Assembly (NCBI GenBank): GCA_947311785.1
Contig: CAMZLW010000070.1
Coordinates: 1 to 34,502 of the forward strand
Reading direction: 5' to 3'
From: an uncultured Ignavibacteriales bacterium
Lineage (GTDB): Bacteria; Bacteroidota; Ignavibacteria; Ignavibacteriales; Melioribacteraceae
DNA length: 34,502 nucleotides
Part shown: piece after piece, positions 32,748-34,502 of the stretch
How the letters are laid out: the number at the start of each line of letters is the position of its first letter
How positions within the stretch are numbered: position 1 is the stretch's first letter
Translations under genes and position numbers: made by a program
The notes under the pieces: model-generated
Databases searched by the model: none
The model's input: only the letters and a program-made list of their open reading frames with translations
What the model was told of the DNA's origin: nothing

Positions 32748-34088
32748 CTAATACTCAAACTCACTTCCGCCAATAAATTCACGCAAAACAGAATCTGTTG
32801 GAACTGCCGAATTATCTTCCATTGGTCTAATTCCTTTAAGCATGTTGTATGTCCGCTTGGCTCTTACATAAGCATCCTCTTTTAAAGGATTATCCTTAAA
32901 TAATTTTACCCATTCTTCAAATTTTTCGATAAGTAATGCTCGGTAAAGCGAAAGTTCGTAAGGCATTCCACTGCTAATTATAAAGTCGGCATTGCTACTA
33001 TAAGGAATTATGTGCCGCAACTCGCTTGCCCTTACGTAGTGCCAATGCTCCAGTGTTTGCTGGGGGTCGTAAGAACGCTGCACTGAGTCGCGAAGCATTC
33101 TACGCATTAATCTTATATCCGTCCATTGAACAAATTTGTTGTTGGCATCTTTAATTTGTACAAGAGGTTCTAAATATAATTTAAACTTAACATCATCCTC
33201 TATGCCCTCACTAAACTGTGGATAAAGCCCATGAAGACTATCGATAAGAATTATTTCATTATCTTTTATCCGAACTGGAGTTTGGTTTAAAGTTCGCAAT
33301 CCTTTTTTAAAATCATAAGAAGGAATTAATACTTCTTCACCAGCAGCAAGTTTTTTTAGATGCTCGTTTATTAGTGGTAAATCTAATGCTTGTGGAGTTT
33401 CAAAATCGTAATCGCCAAATTCGTCTTTAGGATGTAAATCTAAATCGAAAAAATAATGGTCAACATTAAGCGTTACAAAACTTAATCCTTTTGCTTTTAG
33501 GCGTTGCTCAATTTTTATTGTGGTTGTTGTTTTACCCGATGAAGATGGACCGCTAATAAAAACCATCTTTAATTTATCGGCTCGTTGCAAAATTAATTCG
33601 GCTACTGTATCAACATCTTTTTCGTAACGTGCTTCCGATACTTTTACTATTTCTGAAAATTTTCCTGCATCAATTTTATTATTAATTTTTTCAAAAGTGT
33701 TTAAATTATTTTCAACTGTCCAATCATAAACGTGCCACATTTTTTCCCAAGGAATTTTTGCTCCAGTTCGGCTACCCTGCTCTGCGTTGGATTCTCTATT
33801 TTCTTTCCTCTCTTGTCTATATAAAATATACTCTTTGGCAACCGTTGCGTGTCCGTTATCGATTAATACTTTTTCAACAACATCCTGCACTTCTTCAATG
33901 TTTGGCTTAAACCCTTCTTGCACTCTGCTTTCAAGTTCAACAACAACTTTATTGGCAAGATCATTAGCGGTTTCTTTGTCTCTTCCACCCACAGATACTG
34001 CCGAGCGGTAAATTGCGTTCATTATTCTTTCTGGATTAAAAGGAACTATTGTGCCGTTACGCTTTATTACTTCTTTTATTTTACTCAT
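32748..34088 (-). CDS. ATP-cone domain fused to a uridine kinase-like P-loop kinase
   Basis: A 446-residue cytoplasmic protein. Residues 1-95 are an ATP-cone (VIKRNGTIVPFNPERIMNAI, then EEVQDVVEKVLIDNG and EYILYRQER), the nucleotide-sensing module of ribonucleotide reductases and NrdR. Residues about 172-440 are a phosphoribulokinase/uridine kinase domain: Walker A GPSSSGKTTT (180-189), NVDHYFFDLD, GDYDFETPQALDLPL, SYDFKKGLR, ILIDSLHGLY (Walker B) and RRMLRDSVQR. The usual N-terminal partner of these long kinases is a TGS-like domain, so the fusion suggests a nucleoside kinase tuned by ATP/dATP. The start is supported by TTAGGAGT. Substrate is inferred, not shown. Confidence 0.88.
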   Translation of the reverse strand: MSKIKEVIKRNGTIVPFNPERIMNAIYRSAVSVGGRDKETANDLANKVVVELESRVQEGFKPNIEEVQDVVEKVLIDNGHATVAKEYILYRQERKENRESNAEQGSRTGAKIPWEKMWHVYDWTVENNLNTFEKINNKIDAGKFSEIVKVSEARYEKDVDTVAELILQRADKLKMVFISGPSSSGKTTTTIKIEQRLKAKGLSFVTLNVDHYFFDLDLHPKDEFGDYDFETPQALDLPLINEHLKKLAAGEEVLIPSYDFKKGLRTLNQTPVRIKDNEIILIDSLHGLYPQFSEGIEDDVKFKLYLEPLVQIKDANNKFVQWTDIRLMRRMLRDSVQRSYDPQQTLEHWHYVRASELRHIIPYSSNADFIISSGMPYELSLYRALLIEKFEEWVKLFKDNPLKEDAYVRAKRTYNMLKGIRPMEDNSAVPTDSVLREFIGGSEFEY

Positions 34089-34104
34089 AAATACTCCTAA
34101 ATAT

Positions 34105-34133
34105 TTATCATATTCTTATATGGAAAGATTCAA
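34105..34133 (-). promoter_or_regulatory. Candidate promoter of the ATP-cone kinase gene
   Basis: On the minus strand TTGAAT (34133-34128) and TGATAA (34110-34105) are spaced by 17 bases, and the ribosome site TTAGGAGT follows directly. If real, the leader is only about 10-15 bases long. Confidence 0.33.
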
Positions 34134-34328
34134 CCCCAAAGTACAATATTTTTAATATCATGCAAAAAAAAATATTTGGGGGAAAATTGAAATTTAATAA
34201 TTTTCTAGGTCTGTTGTTGAGTTTAGTGTTAACCAGGTTACATTTTATTCAGCAATTATGGGTAAAAGAACAAACTCATCTATAACAATAGGTTACAAAT
34301 ATATTTTTAGAGATATTTTGCATAATAA
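34134..34328. other. AT-rich non-coding DNA
   Basis: I see no gene, hairpin terminator or repeat in this stretch between the kinase promoter and the possible gene end at the window edge. Confidence 0.5.
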
Positions 34329-34502
34329 TCAAATTTGGAAACTAGTAAACTGGTTATATATAGTGCATGGTCGTAAAGTCGTTGTTTGATATTTTCCACA
34401 AATAGAACCGACCCAGTCAATTAGATATAGAGTCTTGGCTCTGTTTACTTCTGAAAAATATTCATAAAATCTCTTTAGTTCTTTAAAATAGATGTAACTA
34501 TA
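34329..34502 (-). CDS. Possible C-terminal end of an unknown gene, cut by the window edge
   Basis: A minus-strand frame is open from the edge for 57 codons to a TGA. It has a protein-like mix rich in Tyr and Phe (YFKELKRFYEYFSEVNRAK, then LYLIDWVGSICGKYQ). No family is recognised. An open run of this length in such AT-rich DNA is somewhat unexpected by chance but not decisive. It would be transcribed towards the kinase gene. Confidence 0.33.
   Translation of the reverse strand, partial: YSYIYFKELKRFYEYFSEVNRAKTLYLIDWVGSICGKYQTTTLRPCTIYNQFTSFQI

Noticed and set aside
34258-34389. 43-codon plus-strand ORF starting MGKRTNSS
   Set aside because: No ribosome site or family; it overlaps the longer minus-strand frame that runs off the edge, and neither is strong.
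1-34502. CRISPR array, tRNA or rRNA genes
   Set aside because: No regularly spaced repeats, cloverleaf with a T-loop GTTCRANYC pattern, or rRNA-like high-GC block was noticed by eye.

Overview
The window is AT-rich bacterial DNA, most likely from the Bacteroidota/Chlorobiota/Ignavibacteriota side of the tree. My best guess is an Ignavibacteria-type genome. This rests on the mix of families: a DUF2723 (TMEM260-like) giant membrane protein, a YfhO-family protein, a WalW-like deacetylase, GT9 with a cysteine-rich head, an ISAzo13-type transposase, many short lipoproteins, and AGGAGG-type ribosome sites on only some genes. No rRNA, tRNA or CRISPR array was seen, so the taxonomy is inference.

Layout. 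From 27963 down to 1 every gene is on the minus strand. In order of transcription: (a) 27963-12397, a surface-glycan locus: a GT2 polyprenyl-phosphate glycosyltransferase, a GT9, two GT4s, WecB (UDP-GlcNAc 2-epimerase), a YfhO-family GT-C protein, a third GT4, an FrhB-like iron-sulfur flavoprotein, a polysaccharide pyruvyl transferase, a 34-codon membrane ORF, a methyltransferase, a WalW-like deacetylase and a Wzx-type flippase. (b) 12333-9061, a LamG lipoprotein closed by a clear intrinsic terminator, then a GH13 alpha-amylase lipoprotein. (c) 8822-4926, a compact vitamin B5/CoA operon in the order panB-panC-coaBC-coaX-panD. (d) 4819-1677, a small unknown gene and the DUF2723 protein. (e) 1418-1, a small lipoprotein gene and the first 239 codons of pepT, set among degenerate intergenic repeats.

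From 28079 the strand switches to plus: a small two-helix protein with a cysteine tail, rubrerythrin, a MarC-family membrane protein and a single-pass hypothetical. MarC and the hypothetical are bracketed by an exact 20-bp direct repeat. Next comes a decay zone (30594-32700). It holds a frameshifted signal-peptide gene start, a broken transposase remnant carrying a 22-bp insertion, and an apparently intact ISAzo13-type element inserted into the remnant. The window closes with a minus-strand ATP-cone/uridine-kinase fusion and a possible gene end running off the right edge.

How the parts fit. The pan/coa operon covers ketopantoate formation, pantothenate synthesis and its conversion to phosphopantetheine; panE, coaD and coaE are not in the window. 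In the glycan locus, the GT2 probably loads a sugar on polyprenyl phosphate. The GT-C-type proteins YfhO and DUF2723 are the natural users of such a donor, while the GT4/GT9 enzymes, epimerase, pyruvyl transferase, deacetylase and flippase would build and export a lipid-linked glycan. No Wzy polymerase or initiating phosphoglycosyl transferase is recognisable here. The least explained items are the FrhB-like protein with a missing cluster cysteine, the cysteine-flanked GT9, the ATP-cone kinase fusion, and the short hairpin elements in and near the insertion-sequence debris.
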